Notes under the pieces: model-generated
What the model saw: only the letters and a program-made list of their open reading frames with translations
Database searches by the model: none
What the model was told of the DNA's origin: nothing
Translations under genes and position numbers: made by a program
Source: Gonium pectorale
Lineage: Eukaryota; Chlorophyta; Chlorophyceae; Chlamydomonadales; Volvocaceae
Direction of reading: 5' to 3'
DNA: 64,000 nt
Assembly: GCA_001584585.1 (NCBI GenBank)
Contig: LSYV01000019.1
Location: 573,199 to 637,198, forward strand
Part shown: positions 48,012 to 58,803 of the stretch, one piece after another
How the letters are laid out: each line of letters opens with the position of its first letter
Numbering within the stretch: the stretch's first letter is position 1

Positions 48012-48428
48012 ATGGCGAAGCCGCAAGCGGCGTACACGCGGAGGCTCCTACTAGTGAATCGGACCATTGCGGGCACGCTGCTGCTGGGCGTCGCATCCTT
48101 GTTAACGGGCCTGGTGGAGGTGCGGGTGTACAAAAACGAGGTTGACTACACAAAGGACTCGGCCAAGGACGCGGAACAGTTCAAGCCGCATCGATGCAAC
48201 GACCGTCTGGCTGATATGCTGGACGTAATCGAGTCGGAGGAGGGCAACGCGTGGCGGGACCTTCGCCCGACGTTCCGCAACTGGTGGGCGTGCATGCGCT
48301 CACCGGAGGGTATGGAGCCGGCTATGCCCTACATCATGCTTTCGCCCAAGGACAAGCAGTACATCGATCCCGCTCACCGGCACCCCGATGCGCGTCAGCA
48401 GGAGGGTGGGCAACGCCTGGGCGCGTGA
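48012..48428 (+). CDS. single-exon one-TM protein of unknown function (138 aa)
   Basis: Not recognised. I chose the ATG at 48012 because the protein then begins with a basic segment (MAKPQAAYTRRLLLVNR) followed by one hydrophobic stretch (TIAGTLLLGVASLLTGLVEV, residues about 18-37). That is a typical signal anchor or organelle inner-membrane anchor; an in-frame ATG at 47931 would add 27 residues. The soluble part is charged, with WRDLRPTFRNWWACMRSPEG and a His/Gln-rich end. Codon use matches the neighbouring genes and there is a TATA-like box 90 nt upstream and a TGTAA 500 nt downstream, so it is likely a real gene. The short N-anchored form would suit an organelle complex subunit (speculation). 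Confidence 0.65.
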   Translation: MAKPQAAYTRRLLLVNRTIAGTLLLGVASLLTGLVEVRVYKNEVDYTKDSAKDAEQFKPHRCNDRLADMLDVIESEEGNAWRDLRPTFRNWWACMRSPEGMEPAMPYIMLSPKDKQYIDPAHRHPDARQQEGGQRLGA

Positions 48429-49940
48429 GGCAAACACAATAGTGGCACCGCTTGGGGGCAACAGCGGTGCCGTCACGTCGTCACGGGCTGCCCCCTAAGG
48501 CCGCTCACCACCGGGCAGCGCCTGTGGTCGCTGAGGGCCCTCCTGCGCTGAACAGGGTCGACGCATGCATGCTGTGGCGGGGCGGCCTCGCGGCGGTCGC
48601 TGGCTGTCCGTTGGCTCGGGCGACGCCCCATGCGAGGTCCACCCTAGGACTCGTTAACCCTTGGCGATGCCTGTTAAAGCCCGGAACATTCAGCGGATGC
48701 GATCAGCATATGCACACTCCCGGGTGGGCAGCTTGGGCGCCACGCAATTCTCCTGAATAGTGCCCGGGGTGTGCTCCAAGATGTGCCAGTGCAGACGGCC
48801 GGGTGTTCTGCGGACACCGAGATGTGGATCCGCAGCCACCAAGATATGGAACGGTCCCACCGGGTCGTGTTTGCGCGTGTGCTTGCGACCTGCGCGGGCC
48901 GTTCTTGCCCGTTGGGCCTCACCTGTAAGGCCCCTTGCGCGTGATGATCCGCACTCTGCGCCCGGTGCAGAACGCCGCGGACGCTTTCTTATGTTGGCCT
49001 TGGTGGCTTCCTGTGTGAGAGTGAGTGAGGCGGGCACTGCGGTGGACGTGCACCTGCGCCGTTTGCACCTGGTGCACAATACCGCGGATGATTGTTGGCT
49101 TGGTGGCTACGGTAGCTGTGGCAGGAGGAGGTTGTATCTACGGCGGACCGCCTGTTTGTGGTGGAGGGCTGGTCGCCGGACCTGCAAGGTTTGTTGTGCC
49201 TGCGGGACGGGTGCCTGCCTGCGGGCGAGGAGATGTATGTACACGTGCCTACGCACATCTCACGCATACGGTACGTCGTCATGTTCGCACGCTTACGTAC
49301 AACCTGCGGGGCATGGCTGGTGAAAGGCCCGGCGCGCACGGCTCTCCTGACATTACTTGCGAAGTTGCGTGCAGCGGTCCTGACAATCCTGGCAATAACT
49401 GCGATACTTGGCAGCTGCCGTAGGTTGCGTGAAACTTGCTCGAAAGCGCTAAGGTGCGGACCGGCAAGCAAGCATGCCAAAAGAATTCCCTGCAGCCGAT
49501 TGTATTGACCCTTCGGCTTGGGGCCTCAGCGGAGCCTACAGTTCAGTGCTGCGTGTTCATCCCCTCCGTGTGCCCGTACGAGCGCAAGGGATGAAGGAAG
49601 AGTGCTACCACAAAACGCGGGCGCAGTGTTGTACGACAATCATGTCCACATCAGCAGATAGTACGGCAGAAGCATGTCACGCCCCTATCGTCCAAGGTCA
49701 AAATGGGCTCTACCCAGTGCCGACTGCATGCCCGGCATGCAAGCGCCGAGATGCTGGCATACTGCCCGTATGCCAATAACCACCCTGCAGCGCCGCCCCT
49801 CGCCCCTCCGCCGGATAATCTCGGGGGCCCACGCAGCAATCGCGCAACCCCGTCACTGCGTCAAGATGAACTCGTGCCCTCTCAAACGTCATGCTCCCCG
49901 AGCGGCATCGGGGCCACAGTCCGATGCTTGTTGGGTGCCA
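48429..49940. other. intergenic region between convergent genes
   Basis: 1.5 kb between the small TM gene and the ALG2 stop. Several overlapping open frames on both strands but no phase-consistent exon chain. Nothing recognised. Confidence 0.45.
48924..48928 (+). terminator. candidate poly(A) signal TGTAA
   Basis: About 495 nt downstream of the stop at 48426-48428. Confidence 0.35.
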
Positions 49941-52148
49941 TCACTCCTCCTTCGGGTGCCGCTTCCTGCCTTTGTCTCCGTCCGCTGCGTCGCGCCCTGT
50001 CCCCGCCACCGCCTTCCCTGACTTTCCTTCCACCAACTGCCGCACGTAACCGTCCAACTGCCGCCCGAACGCCCGCCGCGAGAAGTCCCCCTCTACGTGC
50101 TGTCGCGCGGCGCGCCCCATGTCCACCGCGACCCGCGGGTCGGTCAGTTGCTGGATGGCGGCCGCAAAGGCCGCTGCCGTCGGTTCGCATAGGAAGCCGG
50201 CCGACCCGTGGGCCACACTCTCGGTGGGGCCCCCGCTGTTGACCGCAACTACCGGCCGCCCCGCAGCCATGGCCTCCAGCGGCACGATCCCAAAGTGCTC
50301 GTGCTGCGGCGTGTACAACACTGCCTGGCAGGCGGCCAGCAGCAGGGTGCGCTGCCTGTGAAGTGAAATGGACAAGGAGGAGAGAGGCGGGCAGCTTGGG
50401 TGTCTCGTGGACGCAGGTTTGTGGGCACTGGCGCCAGCGCTCGCTCCCTACCGGGCCCCGGGTGCCCCTTGGCGCTGCATCCCCATCCATACACAGCTGT
50501 ACCCCTTCCAAACCACACACGGAAGCCTTGGGGCGCCCCTTTACCCCGCTCGCAGGAGCGACAACATGTCTTCACCCAAGGCCTCATCCACTGCTGCTCC
50601 CCACGACAGGCGCCGTCCCGCGGCCTAGCCACACACAGTCCCAGACGAACCCAGCCTCCTTATGCCCCTCCCCCACTTCCCTAGTGAGACCGCTCCACTC
50701 CTCGCTACCGTCTCGCCCACCTGTCGGTGAAGGACGGCACGAATCGCACCAGCTCCCGCAGGTCCATCTGCGTCGCCAGGTCCTTCAGCTCCTGCAGGTG
50801 CTCCACATTTTCTGGCAGCCTCGGGTCATAGCCGCCAGCAACCACCAACCTCACCCCGCTGCTGCAGCTGCTCCCGCTGTTCCCGCTGCCGCCGCTGCCG
50901 CCAGCAGCGCTGCCGCCGGGCCGCTGTCGCGGTTGCGTCGCCTGCACCACAAGCAGCTCGTGCAACGCCTCCAACGCCAGGCCCATGCCCTTCTTTCGCT
51001 CAAAGCTGCAGCAGGGAAGGGTAGGGCCGGGGCACGGTCGGTAAAGGATTCGACTGGCAGGACTATCGACCTTGGTTGGCACCACTTCCGGTCGGGGGCA
51101 AGGAGTGCAAGCAATGCGAGGACATCGCTCGCTGCAGGCTCGCAGCGCGGCCCTTCAGAGAAGAGGACGCTCGGAGATACCATGTGCCGGCCGGAGTTGC
51201 GGTACTGTTGCGGTCAGCCCGCCGCTGCGTGGCGGCACTCAGCGCCACGCCCAAGCGAGGCGGCACAGCTCCGGCTTTGCATGCTGCTGCAAGATCGAGT
51301 CCAAGCGTCTAACGGCTGGCACCAGCTGCCCGATGAGCTTGCCAACTCTGCCTTTTGAGCGGGATAGAGACGTGGTCCGTACGGTAGGGCTGTGCTACCG
51401 TACTGCCGTGCGCGCCGTACCGGTTGATGGACAGGAATGTGGTGCCGCCCGCAATGAACTCGGCCAGCCCGGGGTCTAGCTCGCTCTGCCAGGACTCGCC
51501 AGCGGCCTTGAGGGTATCCTCGTTGGGGATGGGCACTGCTGGGTAGAGCACCAGCGGGCTGACGCCGCGTGCCGCCAGGCGCTTGAACGTCTGAGCGAAC
51601 ATGCCGGCCGTGAACTTGCTGTTTACCAGGACAAGGTCTGCGGCGCCCGTGGAGACCTCCTCGAGGTAATCCAGCGGCGCCCGGTACAGGCTCTTGAGGA
51701 GGGACTTCCGTTGCGTCAGCAGCAGGTCCGGGAAGTGGCAGTAGAACAGCACGGCGGTCCGCGGCATGAGCAGCTTCGCCACCGGCACGACGATGGCGAC
51801 CTGATCCGCGATGATGACGTCGTAGGCCTCGGCGGGGCGTCGGAAGCAGCGCCAGGCGATATGCAGGGTGACGAGTAGGCAACGAAGGTAGGCGCACAAC
51901 GCAAGGAATCGGCCTGCGATGTGGCGCGGGAACCATCCCCCCGCGGTGTGCACCGCAAAACCCCCGGTCTTGGTCTCCTCAAAGCACCGGTTTGGGTCGT
52001 AGTACGCGGTGAACATGTCTACGTGGTGTCCACACGCGACCAGTTCCGTTGCGGCATCCACAACCAGCCGCTCCGCCCCACCCAACCCCAGATCGGGGTG
52101 GATGAAGGCGACGCGGACACTCGCTGTCTTAGCGGTGCTGCTTGTCAT
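49941..52148 (-). CDS. ALG2: ALG2, alpha-1,3/1,6-mannosyltransferase (475 aa)
   Basis: Exons (minus): 52148-51421, 51005-50721 and 50355-49941; all junctions GT..AG in phase 2. GT4-family enzyme that adds the second and third mannose to the dolichol-linked N-glycan precursor on the cytosolic face of the ER. N-terminal motif AFIHPDLGLGGAERLVVDAA, then DQVAIVVPVAKLL, FYCHFPDLLL and VNSKFTAGMF. The C-terminal half has LYTPQHEHFGIVPLEAM with the EX7E pair Glu357/Glu365, and VAVNSGGPTESV for nucleotide-sugar binding. Hydrophobic residues about 75-100 could be the membrane-associated helix. A Gly/Ser-rich insertion of about 30 residues sits in exon 2, and the C-terminus is a charged Lys/Asp tail. 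Divergent from the gene at 52,424 with 275 bp between start codons. Confidence 0.95.
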
Positions 52149-52423
52149 TTGGCGCGTCGCCGTGGTGCAGCCAATCGCATCGGTGGTCGTTTGATAGATC
52201 GCTCTACGGTATACACTCTACAGTGTGTCACACGGGCCTTCTTTCTTTTCGCTACATGCTCGTCCTCGGTTTCGGAGTCTGAAAGGGACGGAAGACAAAA
52301 CAGGTAACGCGCGTTAGAGTGCTACTTCGGCTGCAAGCCGTGTAGGGCACTTCTGCCGTCATTATATTGTGTCTAACTTCAGCCCGTCTCGGCATACTCG
52401 CACCCTGAGCCACACGAAACCGC
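52149..52423. promoter_or_regulatory. short shared region between divergent ALG2 and PDZ-like genes
   Basis: 275 bp between two start codons on opposite strands, so both promoters and 5'-UTRs must overlap here. It contains an ACACTCTACAGTGTGT imperfect inverted repeat near 52,214-52,230. Confidence 0.5.
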
Positions 52424-55200
52424 ATGGCTTGCACGCTCGCGCAGCGGCGCAGCGGCGCGTCGCTGCGCCGGCGGCAGCATCAGTCACGCGGCCGCTCCTT
52501 TGTGTGCACCGTTAGGCCCCATGAAGGTTTGCACACGCGACGGGCGACCGCGACTATGGCCATGTCGTCCACAGCAGCTCAGCTTGCAGGCCAGCTCCTC
52601 ACCGCAGCAGCCTTCGTGTCGCCGGTCTGCTTCAACCAGGTGGGGATGCACCTTGGTTGTGCGGGCTGCATTCGCTGCCCCGGGGCGCCTGAACACAGTG
52701 CCTGAAGAGCGATGCCGGGACTTTCAGGTTTCATGCGTGCCACTGCGTGCACACACTCCTGCTTTACTCGCCTCCTCCTACGGACCTTGCATATCCATCC
52801 ACTCTCCTTGCGCCGTGCCTATTTTGGGCTCCCTCGGTTCGCAGTGAGCACCTGGAGCGTCTCCAGCTCCTGTGTCTAATAAGGTGCCCTGCTGTCCCGC
52901 GCCCCCCCCCCACCACCACACACACGGCAGGTCTGCCAGGAGGCCACCGACCGGGCCTTCCTGATCGCGCTCTCCATACCGCTCCTCGTCGGGGCGGTCG
53001 CGGCGGCGGTGGTGCTACGGCCTCCGCCCCGCGAGCTGACGGAGAGCGGGCGGGTCTTCGAGGACCCCGTCACCGGCACCCGGTTTGAGGCGCCTGAGGG
53101 AGTAACACCGGAGCGGGACAAAAACGTAGGGCCTGGAGCTGCGGGCTGTTTGGGTGACTGGGGATCGAGAGGACTGGTCTTAGGGCCGTGGGCAATGCAG
53201 GCGTGCCCCTGTCCGGTTAGCTAGGGAGGATGTAAGCGTCCGGGCACACAGGGTCCACAAGCCGCGTTCCGTTCTTGCGGCGGCGCTCGGGTTTGGCAAA
53301 CCAGGCGCCTCAAGCTCCTTTAGTTAGTATCTTTTTTCCGGCTAGCACCGAGATCGTTGCCTCGCGGCAATCCGCCCCTTTAGGTTATGCCGGAGGAACA
53401 GCAACGCTTGCAGCTGGCCCGAGATGTGATGGTAGCTGCGCGTGCGGCCCCCTTGCGCTTTGCTGGCTGCAGGGCGATCTGGCGTTCCGGCCCATCAGCT
53501 ACACGCCCTGGCCCGTGGACGAGGCGTATGAGGGCGAGCGAGTGCGGATCGCTGTGGGACCGGTGGCCAACCGGCAGCTTAGGTGGGTGGATCGGAATCT
53601 CGTAGGGGCGTCCCATGTCCCGGGAGCCGCCTTGACCTGCGGGGGACCGTACGGGTGGTGTACGGCTGGCTTCGGCAGGCAAGCCCCACGATCCCCCTCC
53701 CGTAGTATCCCTTTATAATGCGCGAACCGCTTCGTGGAATCAGGAGGTCAGAAAATAGCGCTCGAGCCCCTCTGCGCGCACGGAGCTTGGGGCGTGCGTT
53801 GTCCAATGTGTGTGTGGCTGCGTGGCGCCTCCGTGCAGGACGTACGTATTTGCCCGCGCGCTGCCAGTGCCCTCGGACATTCTGGTTGTCACGCTTCCAC
53901 GGCCTCTGGGTGTCGTACTCGAGTACGACGATCGTTTCCGGAGGGCGACGGTGGTGGATCTGATTGACGGCACGAACGCGGACCAGCGTCGCAAGGTGCG
54001 TCAGGCGGCCGAAATGGTAGCGCCGCGACTGCCGCCTTGCCTGGAGGGATCACGCAGCGGCTGGCGGCTGGGGCGGTAATCCCCCGTTGCCGTGCTGTGC
54101 TGCCAGAAGTGTATGTACACCGTAATGCTAAGATTAAGGGACCAGTTGGCTGAGTGACATGCCGTATTCCACTGGGTTGCTTCCCACCTCCGCACGGGGC
54201 TCCGCGGCCTCCTGCTCCGCAAGCCGTGCCCCGAGGACACTGCCCGTGCACCTCCCGCATCCTATCCCGTCTGCCGGTAACCTACTGCCTGTCCAAGTCC
54301 CATTGAAGACCCCGCCGTACGCGCCGCCGGACCACACATAGTCCTGTCGTCCACGCCCTCGTTCACCGGCCCCACGTGCCCTGCCCTGCGTGCTTCCGGA
54401 GCGCAGAAGGCAGCGCTCAACGGGGATCTCGCCAAGGACGCGGTGCTGCCCGGGGACGTGCTGCGGGCGGTCACTGCAACCAACTTCGTCTACCCAACAC
54501 GCGCGCTCTTCGGCGCCGCGGCACCCGAGCGCCACATTGTGAGACCGGGTGCAGTGCCGGTCGTGCGTGGGGCTGTCCCGGCCGGTCTGGGCTGTGGGTG
54601 GGCTGTTGGCGACCGCCACAAGCCTTGCGAACAACGGCGACCTGGGAGGGCGTGTCCAGGCGAACCGGTGCCGGGCGCCCATACGTCTCAGCGGAAGCTG
54701 TGGCATGGTTGGCAGCGGCCAATGTACAGATTTTGTTTGAGGCGGTGAGCAGCCGGCCCACGGCCCGCTGCTTGTCTCCGGAGAGGCTGGCTTTGGGTTG
54801 CCGGTAGGACTAAGTGACCTGCACTCCCGCAAGCAGGAGTCCGCCATGCTCTGGCGCCTGCCTTGTCCGCTCCTGGTTGACTGACCTGCTTGGCGCCGAC
54901 AGGTCAGCTCCGGTTGCCTCTGTGCAAGCCCGCGTGCCGAGCATGGGCGTACTTGCAGCTGGACTGCACTGCGCGTGCAAGCTGCCAGGGGTTGCACGCT
55001 GGCCCTTTCAACATGCCGCCACGCCCGCTGGCGCTTTCCTGCCGCAGGTCGTGTACGGCGCCGACAAGCAGAGCTGGTCCGCCATCTGCGGGGCGCTCAA
55101 GAAGGGGGAGGTCAAGGACGGGGACGTGACGTTGGTGCTAGAGCGGCGCCGGCCGCGGGCCGCCAAGGAGTCGGGTTCAGCGGCGGACATCTTCTCTTGA
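52424..55200 (+). CDS. plastid-type membrane protein with PDZ-like domain (320 aa)
   Basis: Exons 52424-52639, 52931-53125, 53473-53582, 53839-53995, 54407-54538 and 55048-55200, all phase-consistent, ATG to TGA. The N-terminus (MACTLAQRRSGASLRRRQ) is Arg/Ser-rich without acids, like a chloroplast transit peptide. A hydrophobic helix (residues about 81-101, FLIALSIPLLVGAVAAAVVL) follows. Residues about 190-300 have the PDZ layout: carboxylate-loop-like RPLGVVLEYDD, AVLPGDVLRAVTATN as the GDxL strand, and DVTLVLERRRP as the last strand. No protease triad is present, so it would be a binding rather than a degrading protein. Plastid membrane location and a scaffold role are inferences. Gene name not recognised. 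Confidence 0.75.
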
Positions 55201-55282
55201 TCCATCAGGGCCCAGGGCACTCAGAGGATGGGAGAAAGTGTAGCATGCGGCGCACAGCAGTGCGATTAGGGGACCGCCGCTA

Positions 55283-55306
55283 GCCGGCGGCCGGCCGGCC
55301 GCCGGC
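55283..55306. repeat. 24-bp perfect GC palindrome
   Basis: GCCGGCGGCC-GGCC-GGCCGCCGGC is self-complementary, 83 nt past the stop of the PDZ-like gene, so it could form a stem in the 3'-UTR. Confidence 0.9.
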
Positions 55307-55689
55307 CCAGCCGGCCTGCCAGTGGCCGGGCGAGTTCCAGTTCAGTGTGGGGTGGCGTGCGACCGTTTGTTGGCGTGGGGGCATATAGCAGTACAGATAC
55401 AGATGCGTGGGGCGGGCAGGTAACGGTGTACAAGGAGCATGTTTGCATGTGTGGAGCGTTCTGGAGCGTAGTGGAGCGAAGAACTCGTTATCCTCATTTG
55501 AGAGTTCTCTATTCTCTTTTTCTCCGTTTCCATACGGATAGCGTACGGATGTGGCAGGATACGGTATGGCCCAATCGATTGGCCGGCATGCGCGCTATCC
55601 AGCGGCGCCACCGCACATAGTACGGTGCAAACCAAGCACACTTTTCTCTCGGGGCTTGGGGCTGCGGTTACCTAGGAAGCGCGCGTTTG

Positions 55690-56015
55690 GCTGGGGTAGC
55701 CGGCAAAAGAGAGACAAATATTTGAAGAACGAGGTAGCCGCCTCTACGGTCATACACACCCGAAGGAGCGACGTTTCCATTAGGGCGGGCGGGTACAAAA
55801 CAAGGCAGGCGACGTTCCTCCCGCACCCCCCACTCAATTAAACGGCGTACCAGCTTACTCGTTTTGCCGGACTACGCTTGTAGAACTGCTAGTTGTCAGG
55901 ATTGCAACAGTCCGACGGCGTTCAGCGGTTACCAGACCGCCCGCACGCCCAGCCCACTCACCCGGCCGTACACAGACCTGGAATTAAGGACGAATTATGA
56001 AGGAGCAGAGTCATT
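55690..56015 (+). repeat. dispersed repeat family 1, long copy
   Basis: CCTCTACGGTCATACACACCCGAAGGAGCGACGTTTCCATTAGGGCGGGCGGGTAC, then GTCCGACGGCGTTCAGCGGTTACCAGAC and CCGGCCGTACACAGACCTGGAAT. It matches 39,167-39,515 in block order over about 300 bp. The 5' GAAACCTGCACAGAAAGAGGGA block is missing here but appears at 56,085. Confidence 0.85.
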
Positions 56016-56081
56016 AACGTTTAACGGTGCCGGCCTTTCGCTGTGTGGGAAAGTTTTTTTTTGGGGGGGGGGGGACGAGAA

Positions 56082-56108
56082 ACCTGCACAGAAAGAGGGA
56101 GCCGGGGC
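56082..56108 (+). repeat. truncated family-1 head
   Basis: GAGAAACCTGCACAGAAAGAGGGAGCC, the first block of the long copies, placed after a G homopolymer and not followed by the rest of the element. Confidence 0.7.
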
Positions 56109-56701
56109 ACACTGAAATAGCTGTGCCATACCTGGCGCATTACCGGACGTGTATCATTCTATCATAGTAGGTATCCGCGTAATTGCCGCACGCCCTTGCA
56201 ATCATGCGCAGCAGAACCCGGAGGGAACCCTCACAGCCTCGCGTGTTTGAGGTATTTGCTGAGAGGCACGCCCGCACGCGCGCTCGCCCCCCCCCCGTGT
56301 TCCCCTGTCGCGATAAGTGCGTCGAAACGCCCTTGGCGTGGGCCTCGCAGCGCATTCAAGCCAAGCTGCACTGGCCTCGGTAATATATGGCAAGCCCGGA
56401 CCGGCACGGCGGCAATTCGTGGCCAATCAGGGGTCTCTGTCAGACCACATTATGCGCAAGGCCCCAGCCGGTCATGTCTCCCATGAGCCAACCCTGTGCC
56501 GCCGCGCCGGCTTGTGTGCCACATGGTACCGCACGGCGCTGGAACCCGCTCGTCCAACCCGGTGTTGGAACAAGCAGGCGACAGCTACCAGCGCTAATGC
56601 ACCATTGTCAACATATAGCTGTGCTACAATCGCCAATCGATTTTGAAGTTACAAGGTTACGGGGTTTCATTCCAGGGCGAACCTCCCTCAAAGCAGCAGT
56701 A

Positions 56702-58803
56702 ATGTCTGAAGAAGTAGAGAAAGGCATGACGAAACGGGAATTCCTTGAGATGACGTGCATTGTTCTGAAGGAAATCCTCAACCCGAACATGCTTCGCTCG
56801 GCCCTGGAGGCGGCCGCTACCAAGCTCGATATCCCGGACGCTCCCTCGGTAGTGTCCAACATGCTCGGGCCCCTCGAGAAGAAGGGCGGGAGGAAGCGCA
56901 AGGACGGGTCTGGGGCGGAGGCGTCGGCAAAGAAGGACAAGAGCCGTAAAATGTCTGTTTACAACATGTTTGTCGTTTGGTTCATGGAGTTTGCGGGCTC
57001 CTACGGCCGCCACCCGGCGATCACGGAGCTCAAGGCTGCCAACCCGACGGCCAACAACATGAACCTGGTCTCAGTGTTCTACAAGCGCATGACAGCGGAG
57101 CAGAGGGTGAGTGTTATCTCACACGCACGTCCCCGGCGCAGCAGTGTCCAGGGTATACGTGTTCCCTCTCCTCCTTGCTTTAGCGCAATGCAGAGCTCGC
57201 CTGCAATCGGCTTTTGTTATTCCCGCCGTTTGTGCCCTTCCGCAGGAAGCCGTGAAGGACAGACTGCTGCCGTACGCTGGTGCGTGCTCGGAGACCGGCG
57301 CAGTGGGCGCAGCCGTCAAGCGCAGCGAGATGGACCACCCGGACACGCCCCTATGGAAACTGGTGGGATTGGAACCTAAGCCGGAGTACAAGACAGACCC
57401 GGCGCAGATGCGCGCAGAAGGTGCGCATACAGCAGGGGCTGCTATCGGACAGGCGGGCTCTTCGACGTACGTAGGGGGGCATCGTTGCAGCTCATGTGGT
57501 GCAACAACTGAGTGTCAAATGCGTACTTGCGTCCCGCAGCCGCGGAGGCCCGGCGCCTGGCTCACGGGACTGGGGCCGTCACTCCGGGGCCGACCGTGAC
57601 CAAGGCGCTCGCCGAGGACGACCACGTACAGGTGCGCGGTCGGTCATGTGACGCGCTGGCGACCTGGGAACCCTATTGGTGATGCCAGTTGGTGATGCTT
57701 GGCATGCACGGGGATTGTTGCGGGCCTGTCAGTAGGCTGAGGTTAAATAAAGCAGAACGTGGGAAAATCCACAGGCAAGGGATGCCAGCACGGGCTTCCC
57801 GCAAGATGCCTGGGCACAGGAAGGTTGCAGCCCAAGTGGGCATGCCGCGGCTGGCTGCTTTGCCCAACGTCGTGCAGCTTCTCTCGATACACTGGCTGAG
57901 GGCTTGTGCAGCCCAGCGCGTGCAGCGGCATATAGTTGAGCCCAGGCCTGTCACGCGTGAACGTGATAACCATGTGTGCCTCCGCAAACAACCACCTCTT
58001 CGGTGCGCCCCAGGAGGACGAGGACGCCCGCGCTGCAGTGACGGCCTCGAAGCCGGACACGGACAAGAAGAAGGACAAGAAGCGCAAGAAGGAGGAGGGC
58101 GAGGCTGGGCCCAGCGAGAAGAAAAAGAAGAAGAGCAAGGACAAGGGCGAGGACGGCGGCGAGGTGGGAGAGGCTTGGCTGTTGAGCTGGATGTCGAGCG
58201 TGCATGCATGGGAGGTTGGGGCTGAGCGGAGTTTGACAGGAGATAAGGGTACGCGTTCGCGTCACCTCTACTGTGCGCTGCAGCGGTTTCATGCAGCGGT
58301 AGATCGCTTTGAGCAAGCGGCGGCACGCATTTTGTGCTGGCGTGATCCTGTACGATGGGTAATGACCGCACCCCGGCCTCCTCGGGGCACTTCGCGCTCA
58401 GCTGTTACGAGGGCTAGGGCGTACATGTCCCCAGACCGATAACATGCTAACCAGTAGGCGCTTTCGGAATGACCCACGCAGAAGGAACACAAGCAGAAGA
58501 AGGAGAAGAAGGAAAAGAAGGAGGTAGGCAGAATCGCCGTGTCTGCGTGCCGTGCAACTTTTGAGCGCGTAGGGGACGGCGTCCGGGACAGGGACGGCCA
58601 GCAGCTGCATGATTGGTGCCATCCTGAAAACGTTGCAGGGCATGCCCGCCGCTTAAGAATTCTCTCCTCCGCAGCACGGTATCAATCTTGCGGGGCCGAT
58701 GGGTTAACCGCAAGGGTTGCTGAAAAGAATGCTCAACTATTTGCCAACACTGGCCCTTCTGCAGAAGAGCGAGAAGAAGGACAAGGAAAAGAAGACGAAG
58801 TAG
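56702..58803 (+). CDS. Lys-rich nuclear-type protein with HMG-box-like segment (300 aa)
   Basis: Exons 56702-57106, 57246-57420, 57540-57631, 58014-58163, 58482-58523 and 58765-58803, all phase-consistent to TAG. Residues 1-65 form a helical domain (REFLEMTCIVLKEILNPNM). A basic linker (GGRKRKDGSG) follows. Residues about 80-145 (SVYNMFVVWFMEFAG, ELKAANPTANN, SVFYKRMTAEQREAVKDRLL) have the size and pattern of a diverged HMG-box or similar three-helix DNA-binding fold. The last about 80 residues, spread over three short exons, are nearly all Lys, Glu and Asp (KKKDKKRKKEEGE, KEHKQKKEKKEKKE, KSEKKDKEKKTK). A chromatin or nucleolar role is likely from composition; the domain call is tentative. 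The upstream open frame before 56702 is not used because the ATG context and helix start fit 56702. Confidence 0.75.
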
